Positions 24,301 to 35,138 of a stretch of DNA of 64,000 bases are shown one piece after another. Position 1 is the first letter of the stretch. Every line of letters starts with the position of its first letter. Under the pieces are notes generated by a model that saw nothing but the letters and a program-made list of their open reading frames with translations, was not told the origin of the DNA and ran no database searches. The translations under genes and the position numbers were made by a program. Source of the stretch: Maylandia zebra (Eukaryota; Chordata; Actinopteri; Cichliformes; Cichlidae); the NCBI RefSeq assembly GCF_041146795.1, contig NC_135187.1, positions 17,870,556 to 17,934,555 of the forward strand. The letters are read 5' to 3'.

Positions 24301-26492
24301 TGTCTATAAGATACTCTTGAGTCTGTAGAGAACAACCAGACTTGCCAAGGATGTTAAAATGTCTGAACTGTCTTTAACCCACATGTAAATTTTTATGACC
24401 ACATCATGGATCACCACTGGACTGATGTCACCTCTTCCTCTCGGCCTATCTTAAAAAGCAACAGTCATCTGAACCAGTAATGGGAGTGTGCTGCATAGAT
24501 CGATGGAGTGATTAATCAGGATGAACTGGAAAGGGCAGAGCGAGCGCATCCTCCTCCAAGGCCAGTGCCCTATTTCGCAATTTTAAAGAAAGTGACTCGG
24601 CTCTGCATCAAAATTTAATGGCTTTTCCTTTTAGCTGTGCTCCGCCTCCCCGTCAGGTTTTCGCAGAGCAGTTTTTAGCGTGATCTTGCAGGCAGGCAGA
24701 CATGGAGACAGACAAACAAACCTGAGAGACATGTGAAGATGAGATTTGGGATGTGCCGTTATCTGAGCTGCTTTTGTTGTGTGCACAGATATTATGGAGC
24801 TAGTTGAATAACCACACCTAATTGGATATGACAAGTGGACCTGATAGGGATCAGGAAGAGTGCTTAGAAGCCTTAAAGCACACAGGAGTGGTCCTGATCT
24901 ATATTATACTGTCAAGAATTTAAGATAACCAACAAAATCACATGTTTCTGGTGGCATTTATCATCCCTTTCTGTCCTTACATATAGTTGTATAATTTTCA
25001 ACGTGAAACAGCAGTTTGGTTCTGAAACATTAAGACTATTCTTGCGCTTCTGCACAACCTACATGAACTCAGCGACCCAATGAAAGCTGACTGGCATGAT
25101 GGCGGAGTGTCTGCTCCATGCCCATCCCTTCCTGTCTGCCTGTCCACAGCTCAAATCACGGAGGAAAAAAGAGAAGGCGTAGGAGGACAAGGAGGAAGAG
25201 GAGAAGGGGGAGGAGGGGGGGAATAAATGTAACAGCCAGGGTTTAGTTGCTGGTTTCACTGAGTGCAGACACGAGGACCCTTACCGCTGTCCCTCAGCGT
25301 GCCCCTGCATCCATCAGCATGTCAACCATGCAGAAAACAAACACACCATCCCCTAGACTGACCACACACACACTGCTCTTTTTCTCCTCAAACACACACG
25401 CACACACGTTAGTGGTGGGCAGGGCTTCTTTTTTAGCAACCCTGCAGCTGCCATGCAGTGTTTATGGTCTGAAGAGGAGATGGGTTAAAAAGCCCAAATG
25501 AAACCGGGATGTTGAGATGCATTTACTGACACAAGGCCTTCCACCTGCCACAGCATGCATCCCATTTTATTCCCTCCCACCCCCCGAATATTTATGCCAA
25601 ATGCCGTCATGTTTGCCTTCAAGCATCATTTGCAGCCCGATCATAAAACTCTTATCAAATATAATAGCTGTCAAATATAATTACTGTCAATAACCTTGCC
25701 AACAGGAATGATGTCTAATATTTCCGTCCCTTGTTGTAAATTCTTCCCTGGAATGCGAAGCAGTTCCTTTTCTTTCTTTCTTTCTTTTTTTCCTTCCCCC
25801 TCTCTATCTCTCTTTGATTCACGTCTTTGGCGGTAACCACAAAATTGGTTCAGCGGGCTTTAGACAGCGCAGCTACATAGGATGGCCCAGTTTTAATAAT
25901 GAGATTTGTCACGGGGAAATATTTCACACCCTTGGAGAGCGGCTGGGTTGCTTTGAAGGGACCGTAGATGTTGGGTGGGGTCGCTGGCGCTGCATTATGC
26001 TGCACGGCTCTGAGTCAGGCAACAAGAGGCAGGTGCGGCAGGCAGGCATCGACAAGATGATGCTGTGCAGGCTGGGAAAACAGCCCGGCTTTTGCATTTA
26101 TGGAGTATTTATGTATATGTTTTTTTTCTTTCAGCTGAATAAATAAATATGCGTCATTCACACGGCAAACTGAACCTCAAACTCCCCTCACTGATTGACA
26201 CCGAACTGGATTTACAATTAGACAAAATCGATTAGACTTTTAAAGACCAAAATAATATTTAATAATAATAATGAATCTTCAAAATGCTGCATCGGATTTA
26301 CAACTTCATCACATATTTAGCAGCGACTTGCGGAGGAGTCTGGCCGCTCCCTCCCAACAACCCTCAGCATCCTTTTGTGCCATGGGTGTCGCCACTGCCT
26401 CTCGTCCTCCTCAAACTGCGAATCCGCTGTAATGTCACTAAAACGCACACACGTAATAAAGTGCAAAACTCACCGATCGCGGTCTTAGCCAT
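18382..26492 (-). CDS. stmn2: stmn2 (SCG10), neuronal membrane-associated stathmin
   Basis: Five coding exons in transcript order: 26492-26474, 20554-20459, 20344-20172, 19585-19394 and 18441-18382, giving 179 aa, the same length as human STMN2. The N-terminus [20 protein letters not shown] is followed by ICSC, with Cys22 and Cys24 as the palmitoylation pair that anchors the protein to Golgi and growth-cone vesicles. The stathmin-like domain begins at [16 protein letters not shown]. The Ser-Pro sites TSPVSE and [14 protein letters not shown] match the regulatory linker. A long charged helix ([12 protein letters not shown] ... [18 protein letters not shown] ... MERLQEK) forms the tubulin-binding part. 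The C-terminus [19 protein letters not shown] differs from the mammalian ...ELSG end. The protein binds two tubulin dimers and promotes microtubule disassembly in axons. Whether this is the teleost a or b copy cannot be decided here. Confidence 0.95.
22428..22634. mobile_element. hAT-type MITE remnant in stmn2 intron 1
   Basis: The segment opens GGCTGCAACTAATGATTTTT and closes ATTGCAGCTCTA, giving imperfect inverted ends of the TAGAGCTGCAA class seen in fish hAT MITEs. The interior contains several AATTGGTTAATC-like motifs. The terminal bases have drifted and no clear 8-bp duplication remains. Confidence 0.45.
25849..25870 (+). promoter_or_regulatory. RE1-like half-sites in stmn2 intron 1
   Basis: TTCAGC and GACAGCGC, the two conserved halves of the REST/NRSF element, occur in the canonical order, separated by 8 bases rather than the usual 6. 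SCG10/STMN2 is a classic REST target, which is the reason to mention it. The altered spacing weakens the case. Confidence 0.3.
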
Positions 26493-26720
26493 TTCTGTAC
26501 GGTAGTGCCTGGGCGGGTTGACCGGAGGAGTGTGCGTCAGTTGCTGGATGCTATCTCGGGGTGAAGGGACTGCTGGTAAGGCACTGAGTCAGCAGAGACG
26601 GGGGCTGCCGGTGCGCCTGGTGGTCTGTGACGAGCTGCGTCAAGCAGCTGGCCAATAACGAAGGCATGAGCGGAAGTGCGCACCCCTCCGGAATAAAAGT
26701 AGCCATGAATCATTTTACTG
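26493..26720 (-). promoter_or_regulatory. stmn2: stmn2 promoter and 5' UTR region
   Basis: This is GC-richer sequence directly upstream of the stmn2 start codon. No TATA box is evident on the minus strand. The next few hundred bases upstream (26730-27320) are AT-rich. The transcription start is not determined. Confidence 0.4.
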
Positions 26721-28430
26721 AGGGACCAAAGAGTGGAAGCAAAAATAAATAATTACAAAATAATATTTAAAAAATAAAAATATAATATAACAATAAACTA
26801 ACAAACAAACAAATAAATAATATTTGCACAGCAGCATTTATACAAGACTCAAGTCTCAAAATGTTTTAGTCTAACAAAGAATTTTTTTCTTGCTTCAAAT
26901 TAAAACAGACAACGCAGAATTAATATCGGAATAAAATGCAATAAGAAATGCACTGAAAAATAAATGCTGGTGTCATGGCTCCAACTTATAAACGCGATGG
27001 CTTAAATAACCGGAATATGTACGGTTTTTTTCTTTTTTAAGCACTATAAAATCTATAAACAAATTACATTAAATTTAGAACTGAAAACTGGTTTTCTCAT
27101 TGCCAGCTAACATTTTATACAGCCAGACAATAATCATAAACTCTTAACAGGTGCATGTGAAGTATATGTAATATGCTAAGAGGAGAGAATATTTGTTTTT
27201 TGTTTTTTTTATTTGTTTGTTTGTTTTTTTAATTAAACTGTGAGGCTCCCCAACAATTTGCGTAAACGTCAAACATTATGGAAAAGCTAAATATATTCTA
27301 AATACGTGTGTTTTATTTTGAAATCAATTGCAGGGACTCCCAACATCTAATCCAGTTGACTTGGCGGTGCCTGTAATGAGCGCTTTACCATGTAATGCAC
27401 TCTACCACAGTCTCCTCTCCTCCAGGCAAACTCTGACACACCTAATGTCCTCCTGCATAACAGAGCGCCAACCCTGCTGTGACAGCTGATAGTGAGGGAG
27501 TCTCCTCTTTTGTTTCTGATAAACGGTTAGAGGTGAAACAATTGTGCGTGTGTGTGTGTGTGTGTGTGTGGTGTGTGTTTATATCTATATCTATATATCT
27601 ATGGGTATATAAAGATGTAAAGCTAGCTATATGCAAAGGCAAAAGACCACCAAACTTGAATTATTAAAAGAATAGCCTCTAGGTGGCAGCAAATCTCAAG
27701 TCTGTAGGGTACGCGGAGAAAAGTTCCTGTCAAAACTGGCAATAACAATACATCAACTAATGACTCAAAAAAACATCATCCAATATCCAAGAAAATGCAC
27801 CTAATATGATATATAAAAGAAATACAGGCAAACAGAAAATGTAAGTCCATTGTTAGTTACTATTGAATTTTCATTCATTAATCTATTGTCTATATTTCCT
27901 CTTTGAATAATCATTTATTCATCATTTTGTTCATTTATTTTACTGTGTATAATGTATCTTATGTATTTATTTATTTTCTGATATATTGATATTCTGTCTG
28001 TGTCTGCAAATTGTGTCAACCCCAGGAACCATGATACAAGGTGTTTGCAGAAATAGAAGGCAGAGAACAGCAAAAGGACGAAAAAGATGAGAACATTAAC
28101 ACTATAGTAGCATTTCCAAAGAAAGCTATCAGGTGGAATATTGGTGGAATGCCTGACCTTATTTCCACTAGACAGGAAATTGCACTCCCTTTTCTCTTTT
28201 TCAATTTTATTTCCAAAAATTTGAGCACAAAGATAGAATTTCTTTAGAAGTTTTTTCCATACTATCCTAAAGTACAGGGTCCTTATCACAAAGCATGCGC
28301 TTGCATAGATAACAAAGTTGTTATGTGCCCACTGTTTATTCATGTGTAGTGAGAGGTTCTGTAAAAAGCCAATGTTTAACTAGGCCCAACAATATACCAA
28401 TGTTTGTAGCTGTGGCTTGTAATAAGGTGG
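26721..28430. other. Intergenic, AT-rich; microsatellite inside
   Basis: No exon seen. A TG repeat (27544-27578) runs into a TA/TATC repeat (about 27580-27605). Several poly-T and AAT-rich tracts are present. Minus-strand frames near 27915-28343 show no domain. Confidence 0.4.
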
Positions 28431-28440
28431 CATGAATGGA

Positions 28441-28765
28441 ATAAATGGCCTGTATTTATATAGCGCTTTACTAGTCCCTAAGGACCCCAAAGCGCTTTAC
28501 ATATCCAGTCATCCACCCATTCACAAACACATTCACACACTGGTGATGGCAGCTACATTGTAGCCACAGCCACCCTGAGGCGCACTGACAGAGGCGAGGC
28601 TGCCGGACACTGGCGCCACCGGGCCCTCTGACCACCACCAGTAGGCAACGTGTGAAGTGTCTTGCCCAAGGACACAATGACCGAGACTGTCCAAGCCGGG
28701 GCTCAAACCAGCAACCTTCCGATTACAAGGCGAACTCCCAACTCTTTAGCCACGATCGCCACTCA
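28441..28765 (-). mobile_element. tRNA-derived SINE
   Basis: Read on the minus strand, the head near 28765 begins GGCGATCGTGGCTAAAGAGT, an A-box-like segment. A B-box-like GGTTTGAGCCC follows about 50 bp later, then a long conserved body. The tail contains the paired AAAGCGCTTTGGGG and TAGTAAAGCGCTATATAAATACAG blocks. The copy looks nearly full length. I recall this family as abundant in cichlid and other percomorph genomes. Confidence 0.7.
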
Positions 28766-28773
28766 CAATTTAC

Positions 28774-28833
28774 AACTCAAACCATTTACTAGGCTAAAGT
28801 AAAATAACTTTAACCTAGTAAACGGTTTGAGCC
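28774..28833. repeat. Imperfect inverted repeat
   Basis: Left arm 28774-28800 and right arm 28807-28833 are complementary at about 24 of 27 positions, separated by six AT bases. It sits immediately beside the SINE at 28441-28765. No coding or MITE termini were recognised. Confidence 0.6.
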
Positions 28834-29275
28834 TCTTCATCCTTTCTATTTGTTGTTTTATTATTTATGGGATTCTACTGATGTACAGTTACTACTTATT
28901 ACATAAACCTGTTCAATAGTTCATTAATGCAAATATCTGATCAGCCAATCACATGGCTGTAAATCAGTACGGGTCGACCTACTGAAGTTTTAATTGACCA
29001 GCATAATTTGAAAGAAAGAAGATTTCAATTATTTTGGTCTCAAAAAGAGAAGATATCCAGTGAGCAGCAGTTGGGTGAAAAAGTCTCTCTGAAGAGCAGA
29101 TGGGCTACAGCAGCAGAAGACCACACTTGGTGCCACTGCTGTCAGTTGAGAACAGGAAACTGATGGTATAATTCCCATGGGCTCACCAAAACTGAACAGC
29201 AGAAGAGTGGAAGAATGTAAATAACATGAAATAAAGGGTGTCTGTTTCTGCATTTGCCCTGTGTAAGACTTTCAA

Positions 29276-29320
29276 CCTGTCAGGGTGTACCCTGCCACTC
29301 GCCCTGTGATAGTAGGGATA
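29276..29320 (+). repeat. Fragment of the 374-bp SINE-like family
   Basis: CCTGTCAGGGTGTACCCTGC, followed by CGCCCTGTGATAGTAGGGATAGG, matches the 3' portion of the element at 29520-29893. Only this short tail piece is present, about 200 bp from the full copy. Confidence 0.5.
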
Positions 29321-29373
29321 GGCTCAACAGTTCAGGCTCGTGCTGGTGGTGTAATGGTGTAATGGTGTGGGGA

Positions 29374-30358
29374 CAGGGGCGGATCTAGAGAAATTTTCTT
29401 AGGGTGGCATGGAAATGAAATGGGGTGGCGAAATAAAGCCATCCCATTATGGTTAAAATGATTCAAATGTAGTAAATATACACGTTTCATATAAATATTA
29501 TATAAATATTGTATAACTTGACAGCACGGTGGCACGATGGTTAGCACTGTTGCCGCACAGCAAGAAGGTCCTGAGTTCAATTCCAACATCAGGCCGGGGT
29601 CTTTCTGTGTGGAGTTTGCATGTTCTCCCTGTGTTTGCGTGGGTTCCCTCCGGGTACTCCGGCTTCCTCCCACCGTCCAAAGACATGCAGCTTGTGGGGA
29701 TAGGTTAATTGGATAATCCAAATTGTCACTAGGTGCAGATGAATGTGAGTGCGAATGGTTGTCTGTCCCTGTGTGTTGGCCCTGTGACAGACTGGCGACC
29801 TGTCCAGGGTGTACCCTGCCTCTCGCCCTATGACACCTGGGATAGGTGCCAGCACCCCCGCGACCCTGAAAAGGATAAGCGGAAGCGAATGGATGTATAA
29901 CTTAATTATTCTCTGTAGCCCTCATAATTAAACATTTCAGTTACATAAAACATGTGCATTTTGATTTTATGCACTGTATAGCCTTTATAAGAAATAAACG
30001 AATATATTTATACAATCAAAATCCACAGAAAGCTATACCACATGGGGCGGTTCATTTACAGACACAAGTATAACTTAAGTTTCACTGTTTTTTGTTAGAA
30101 AAAAAATCAAATTGTTACATGCTTAAATTAACAATTTTCTGTGCTATGGGCTGAACCATTTGTTAATATTGGTGGTGGTGGTGGGGGGTAACATTATGCA
30201 ATATATTCAGTTTTAGAATTTATATTCAGGGTTAACTGTAGCTAGGCTCAAAGTGTTAATGCTATCTTTTTTTAATAAACAACATTGTCATATTCAAAAC
30301 CAAGATGGCAAGTGATCATTTTAGGGTGGCACATGCCACCCTTCTAGATCCGCCCCTG
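29374..30358. mobile_element. Complete non-autonomous hAT element
   Basis: Terminal inverted repeats CAGGGGCGGATCTAGA (left) and TCTAGATCCGCCCCTG (right) are perfect over 16 bp. They are flanked by an exact 8-bp target duplication, TGTGGGGA (29366-29373 and 30359-30366). Sub-terminal GGGTGGC motifs are also inverted. There is no transposase: the 985 bp contain only AT-rich filler and the later insertion at 29520-29893. A lone end of the same family survives at 42527-42541. Confidence 0.92.
29520..29893 (+). mobile_element. SINE-like retroposon nested in the hAT element
   Basis: A 374-bp insertion flanked by an exact 10-bp duplication, TGTATAACTT (29510-29519 and 29894-29903). The head has an A-box-like GATGGTTAGCACTG and a B-box-like GAGTTCAATTCC. 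The body contains TTTGCATGTTCTCCCTGTG and CTCCGGCTTCCTCCCACCG, and the tail ends GGATAAGCGGAAGCGAATGG. A closely similar reversed copy lies in the slc7a7 3' UTR at 53281-53660. Confidence 0.85.
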
Positions 30359-30699
30359 TGTGGGGAGTATTTTCCTGGCACACTTTGAGCCCTTTAAAAT
30401 CAACTAAACGTTACATAAAAAACTACAGTCTATATGATTACTGGTCCATCTTTTATGACTACAGTGTACCCACCCACAGTCTCCAGATCTAAAGAAAAAA
30501 AATCCATTTTCATTGCTTGACAGAGCTTCAACTGTCTTACTGTCTACTCTTCAAACAGATCAAATCATCGCTCACCCGAAATGCTAACAATAGGGTGAGA
30601 AGCGACACGCGATGAACTTTATTTCCTCTGTTATTTATTAAAGTATCTTATGCAATGTTCTCTGCTGTTCACAGAAAGGCTTCTGCTTTTGAACGTATA

Positions 30700-30833
30700 G
30701 GGTCACGTATGGTGGGAGGTTGGCTAGGAGGAGCCAGCTACAGATGTTGCTTGCCTAAAATGTGGAGCGGCACAAGTTGGTGACTGGAAATCCCAAGGAC
30801 GGTCCTTGAGTCACCGCTCGCTTCAGCTAAAAG
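30700..30833 (+). other. Candidate non-coding first exon of slc7a7
   Basis: A moderately CpG-containing patch (30690-31440) stands out from AT-rich surroundings. Within it, CAGCTAAAAG is followed by the donor GTAAAT at 30834. The next acceptor that fits the transporter's 5' UTR is at 43468, which would make a 12.6-kb first intron holding the transposon cluster. A short frame at 31380, starting MVDAPCGSAQSYTAQ and followed by a GC-type donor (AAG|GCAAGT), is an alternative. Neither can be proved without transcripts. Confidence 0.3.
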
Positions 30834-31449
30834 GTAAATTGCCTGACTTCACAGTAGAGGTTTCACTACCTTTGTAGATGTAGAGACTAGGTGGGCACGC
30901 GGACAGGAGTCGTTTCAGTCGAAGTTAACCGTCGCTACGTGTCTTTCACGCGCACACTAATGCTAGCATGTACATCTGCAGCATCATACGTGTTCGTCGT
31001 CATTAGCTCTGTTGGCACACGTGGAGCCGCCCGGCAACTAGTTTAATGCGGACTCTTCTTACATGGTGACTGAGTGTTTCGTTTACATAACAGTGTGAGC
31101 TGGAGATTTAAAGTAGGCGAGACAAGACGCGCTTTTCACCCCTCTCCTCTTTCACTGAGTGTGTGTCGGGCCGGGGCTAACAGAGCTATCATTCCTAATC
31201 ATTGGTAACAAAAACCGTTGCCTTTGCGTGTTAACAGGGCGCGAGCGCGTTTTGCGGTTGATGTGGTATAATTTGGTGGCTGAAACTAAACAATTGCGTG
31301 TTGAACATTCCCGCCTATGGCTAATATCGGAGATGAACCACTAATTAGTGACTACATTGCTTTTTGTGTGCCTTACAGAATGGTGGATGCCCCGTGCGGA
31401 AGCGCGCAGAGCTACACTGCTCAGAGTCGTAATGACACAAAAGGCAAGT

Positions 31450-33330
31450 CGGTCTAATCTTCTCTGCCGGCCTTTTTTAATAGCGGGAAGTTATCTGGAT
31501 CATAGGCTAGAAGGGTTTACAATCACCACTACTTTTAAACTGAGTTGGGAGTACTAGTGGAAGTTGTACTTCCTTTAAAAGCTAGGTCTGAAATTTGCAT
31601 TCGCCCTTTCTCACTTAACATGCGGAAAATGACGGAGTCGAGAGTGAAAGGAAATGTAAGTCGCTAGCAAGTTTGCGTCAGGATTCAATAAATGAATGCA
31701 GCGTAAAATCAGCGACAAAAACTCCTCCAACAGTTTAAACATGCGTTTAACGAGCCCGACGTGCCTCAAGTGCTATTATTAAAATCCGACGTGGTGTTCA
31801 CTATGCACAGAGCAGATGCTGAGTATAAAACCTTTAACAATCAGCAAACTAAAAAAAAAATACATGCTGCACGGTCCACACAGCGTAAGCATTATTGCAT
31901 AATAGCCAGTTCTGCGATACCGACAATAACTTGGGCAGCATCGTTATTTCCCAAACCTCTGTTAGAGTCCAACTCCACACTCACATTGCTACCTAACGTC
32001 AGACCTGCCTGACCACAAAACAGACTCTTGCAACATCCTGAGCATCATTTAGTAGATGTCTCAGAAAACGGACAACAGCTTTGGCCCTTATTTAGGCGGG
32101 TCTTCTGTGTCCACCCAGTTTCCTCTCAATGTGAACACATTCACTCACCTCCATTCCAATAGTTTCAGCAATCTGCTCCCAGGATTTGTGAATAAGAATG
32201 AATAATATTTGTGAGTCCTTATATTGATACTATGATTATTAACCCCTATATAGAGCCAGTTATTGTTATCATGTAGTTACATTTTCGGAGAGGCGCATGT
32301 TAAGTTATGCTGCATGTTATGTTGGTCGGTTTTTGTAGGGGCTTTGCTATAGCTACAACATAGATTCCCCCCTGAAGTATAAAGACTTAATAACAGAAAG
32401 AGGATCAGATTCTTGTTTTGAGTTCAGAGATGAGTGTGCAGTGGAGTGTTTTCTATGTTATCAGAATTATCTTAAAGTGTAAGTGGGGTAAATGTATTCA
32501 CTTTGTACAGTTAAAAAACTAAAGTTGAGTAAGTGCAGCTTCACTTGAGTATGAAGGGAAAGAGATGGGAACACATAAAGAATGAACACTTTGCTATGTT
32601 AAACTTATTGGCGATATTTATGAGTTGCAGAAAGGTCTAGAATAGTGTTCAAAATGGATTTTAAACATGGCACAAGGCATTCATGCTGATGGTTTTATAT
32701 TTCCTACTAGATGTCTAAGGAATGAACATTTCAGTAAAGCGATATCCAGACTTTAATAGCAGTAAGGTGTCAGTGTCAGGCATTGTGTGTCTTTGCTGTT
32801 ATGAGGCCTACGTAATCATTTTGTGCATTTTGATTCATACATTACACTCACAGTAACTCCATATGGAGGTTGACTTGTACATCAGGTTTCTTCTACACGG
32901 TCTTGTTCTTGACACTGATAGTTTAATCGAGTTACTATTCTGTTGTTCTTATGAACATGGGATAAATTCACAGAAAATGTTATTTTGGTGAGCATAACCA
33001 TTTCCCCTAGAGATGGGTTTTGAGGCTGTGGTATGGGGGGGGGGGGAGCATCTGCATTACCTTAACGAACAGATGCTAGCATAATTTCATTGGACCAATA
33101 ACGGGACACATGGCGCCAGACCTCCTCAGACCAGAAGGTCCAGTTGTGACATCCAAAAAAATTATTTTCTGAAAAGATGATTGCTCCTTACTTTCAGATG
33201 ATTTCAGACTTATCATTTTAGGCAGTAATCAACTTTACTAATGAGCAATGCTCAACGTTGCTTGTTGGTTTCACCAAAAACACTGCATCCAATAGAGAAA
33301 AGCAATGAAATGTTTGTTATTAAATTGAGT
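31450..33330. other. Non-coding; no gene or clear repeat seen
   Basis: AT-rich DNA without recognisable exons. A poly-G run lies at about 33037-33047. Likely intronic if the first exon of slc7a7 is near 30800, otherwise intergenic. Confidence 0.4.
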
Positions 33331-33928
33331 AAATTTAAGATTAGGGCTGGGCCATATTATACCGTTCACGGTAATACCGGTATAATGTTAGGCAACGATA
33401 GGAAAATGCAATATCGCGATAGAATGGGAGTAAAACGCGCATGCGCAGTGCCTTTGTTTTCATACGCACATGGCCGATTGTTGAGTGAAACAGATGAACC
33501 AGAATTGGTTTGTAAAAATGGTGCAACTTCCGTGATGTGGAACTGGTTTGGTGTTTGTCCATCAGATACACAACAAAGCACATTTTTTTGCAGAACATGC
33601 AAGCGGCCGTCGTTATTGTCGTATTTGTCGTATTTGTCGGACTAAGATGCTCTTAAATCTGGGAGTAATCTGGGTCCTAAACTCCGTATTCTTCAGGTCA
33701 AACAACACTGCAGCATCACTTAGAGTTAAAAACTGTCTAAATTCTTTCATCTTTAATAAAACGATCAGCACTGCTGCTTTACCAGGTGTAACTATAAAGT
33801 TTAACTTCCAGGCATCCATGAAAACAAAAGTTATTACATTTAACGGAGTTAGAAGTTAGCAGGAAGCTAGCGGAAGTTAGCTCGCTAGTTTCGCTAGTTA
33901 CCTAAGCATGATATTGCATGTTCTGACT

Positions 33929-34975
33929 TAGAGCTGGGCGATATATCGAGTTTTTAAAACATATCGATATTTTTTTATACGAGATATAAGATGTGACAAT
34001 ATCCTTTATATCGATATAGTCTATGTTACGTTATAATTATAGTTGTGGAGCCGCAAGTTTGCCTCTCTTTCGTCCACTTTTGTCTCTACGCAACGTTACT
34101 CCGCCTCGCCTTCACTGAAGACAACTCCCCCTCCTACCCCATCGCTTCACGTGCAGGCAGCGACAAGACGGACACGGCAAATCTCCGTTAACGAGTTACT
34201 GCGCATCGCCCCATGCGTGGGGCTGGACGGCGTCAACGTGCTAACGAGCTAAACATGCTAACAAGCTAACAGCGCTAACCCTAAAATCCTTTCATTCTCT
34301 CAAAAGTTGATAGCGCGCCTTATGTATGAATTCTGGTTGTGCTTGATGGCCGCAAACCGATTTTATGTGGTACACGGCGCTCAGCAATCTGTCACAAATG
34401 TTTGAGTACGACTTTGGTAAGCTACGGAGCTGCACCGCTTGATAGATTGTCGGCGCATTACGGCTACCGAAGAGCTTCGCGGAGTGATACGTACTGTGCT
34501 TCAACATAATATTACCGTACTGTGTGTGTATAAGGACCATAAATGGCACCTGTAAGAGACGTGGTTATGAAGCGGATTTCAAACTCCAGGCTGTCAGTCA
34601 CGCAGTAAAACTTGGAAATAGAGCTGCTGTGAAATCTGTCTGTCTTTGTTATTACGCTCAGCGTCTTTTAGTTTACATTTTGACTGCACAATTGTGAGCT
34701 CTTTGTTTAGCACAAAAACAACCTTGTTTTCTTTTATTTATGGAGCATGATTATTTAATGAATGCTCATTTAATTTTGAGTAATTTTTCATGTACATCTG
34801 TGCTGTATGTTAATAAAAGTGCCTGTGTGACATCTGGGACACAGCTTTGACTAAGAACTCTCTTTTTGTTCTTACTTTATGGCTTAAAAAAATATATATC
34901 GAGATATATATCTTATATCGCCATCCAGCTAAAAAATATCGAGATATGAATTTTGGGTCATATCGCCCAGCCCTA
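33929..34975. mobile_element. hAT family B, non-autonomous, inserted in family A copy 1
   Basis: Ends TAGAGCTGGGCGATATATCG and ...TCATATCGCCCAGCCCTA are imperfect inverted repeats. The exact 8-bp duplication TTCTGACT flanks them (33921-33928 and 34976-34983). Sub-terminal ATATCGATAT-type motifs are abundant. The interior (about 34305-34650) has no hAT transposase but carries a remnant of another transposon, including a frame reading RGYEADFKLQAVSHAVKLGN, the start of a Brinker/pogo-type helix-turn-helix. Confidence 0.88.
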
Positions 34976-35138
34976 TTCTGACTGAGAGATTTCTGAAAAA
35001 AATCAAACGTACAGCTCTGCTATCACTTCCAACATAAATGAAGACAGGAAACTAAACAGCAGCGACGTTTGCAGGGTTACTGAAGTTGGGCTAGCTGGTA
35101 TATAATGATGTGCTACGTGATCGCTAGCGACACAGCTA

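Noticed and set aside
31380..31454. Short frame MVDAPCGSAQSYTAQ as a definite gene start
   Set aside because: Only 25 codons before a stop and dependent on a non-canonical GC donor; mentioned only as an alternative leader exon.
33241..33645. 134-codon frame as a possible host gene with a zinc finger
   Set aside because: It starts in flanking DNA and runs across the left end of hAT family A; the BED-like half finger is transposon-derived and incomplete.
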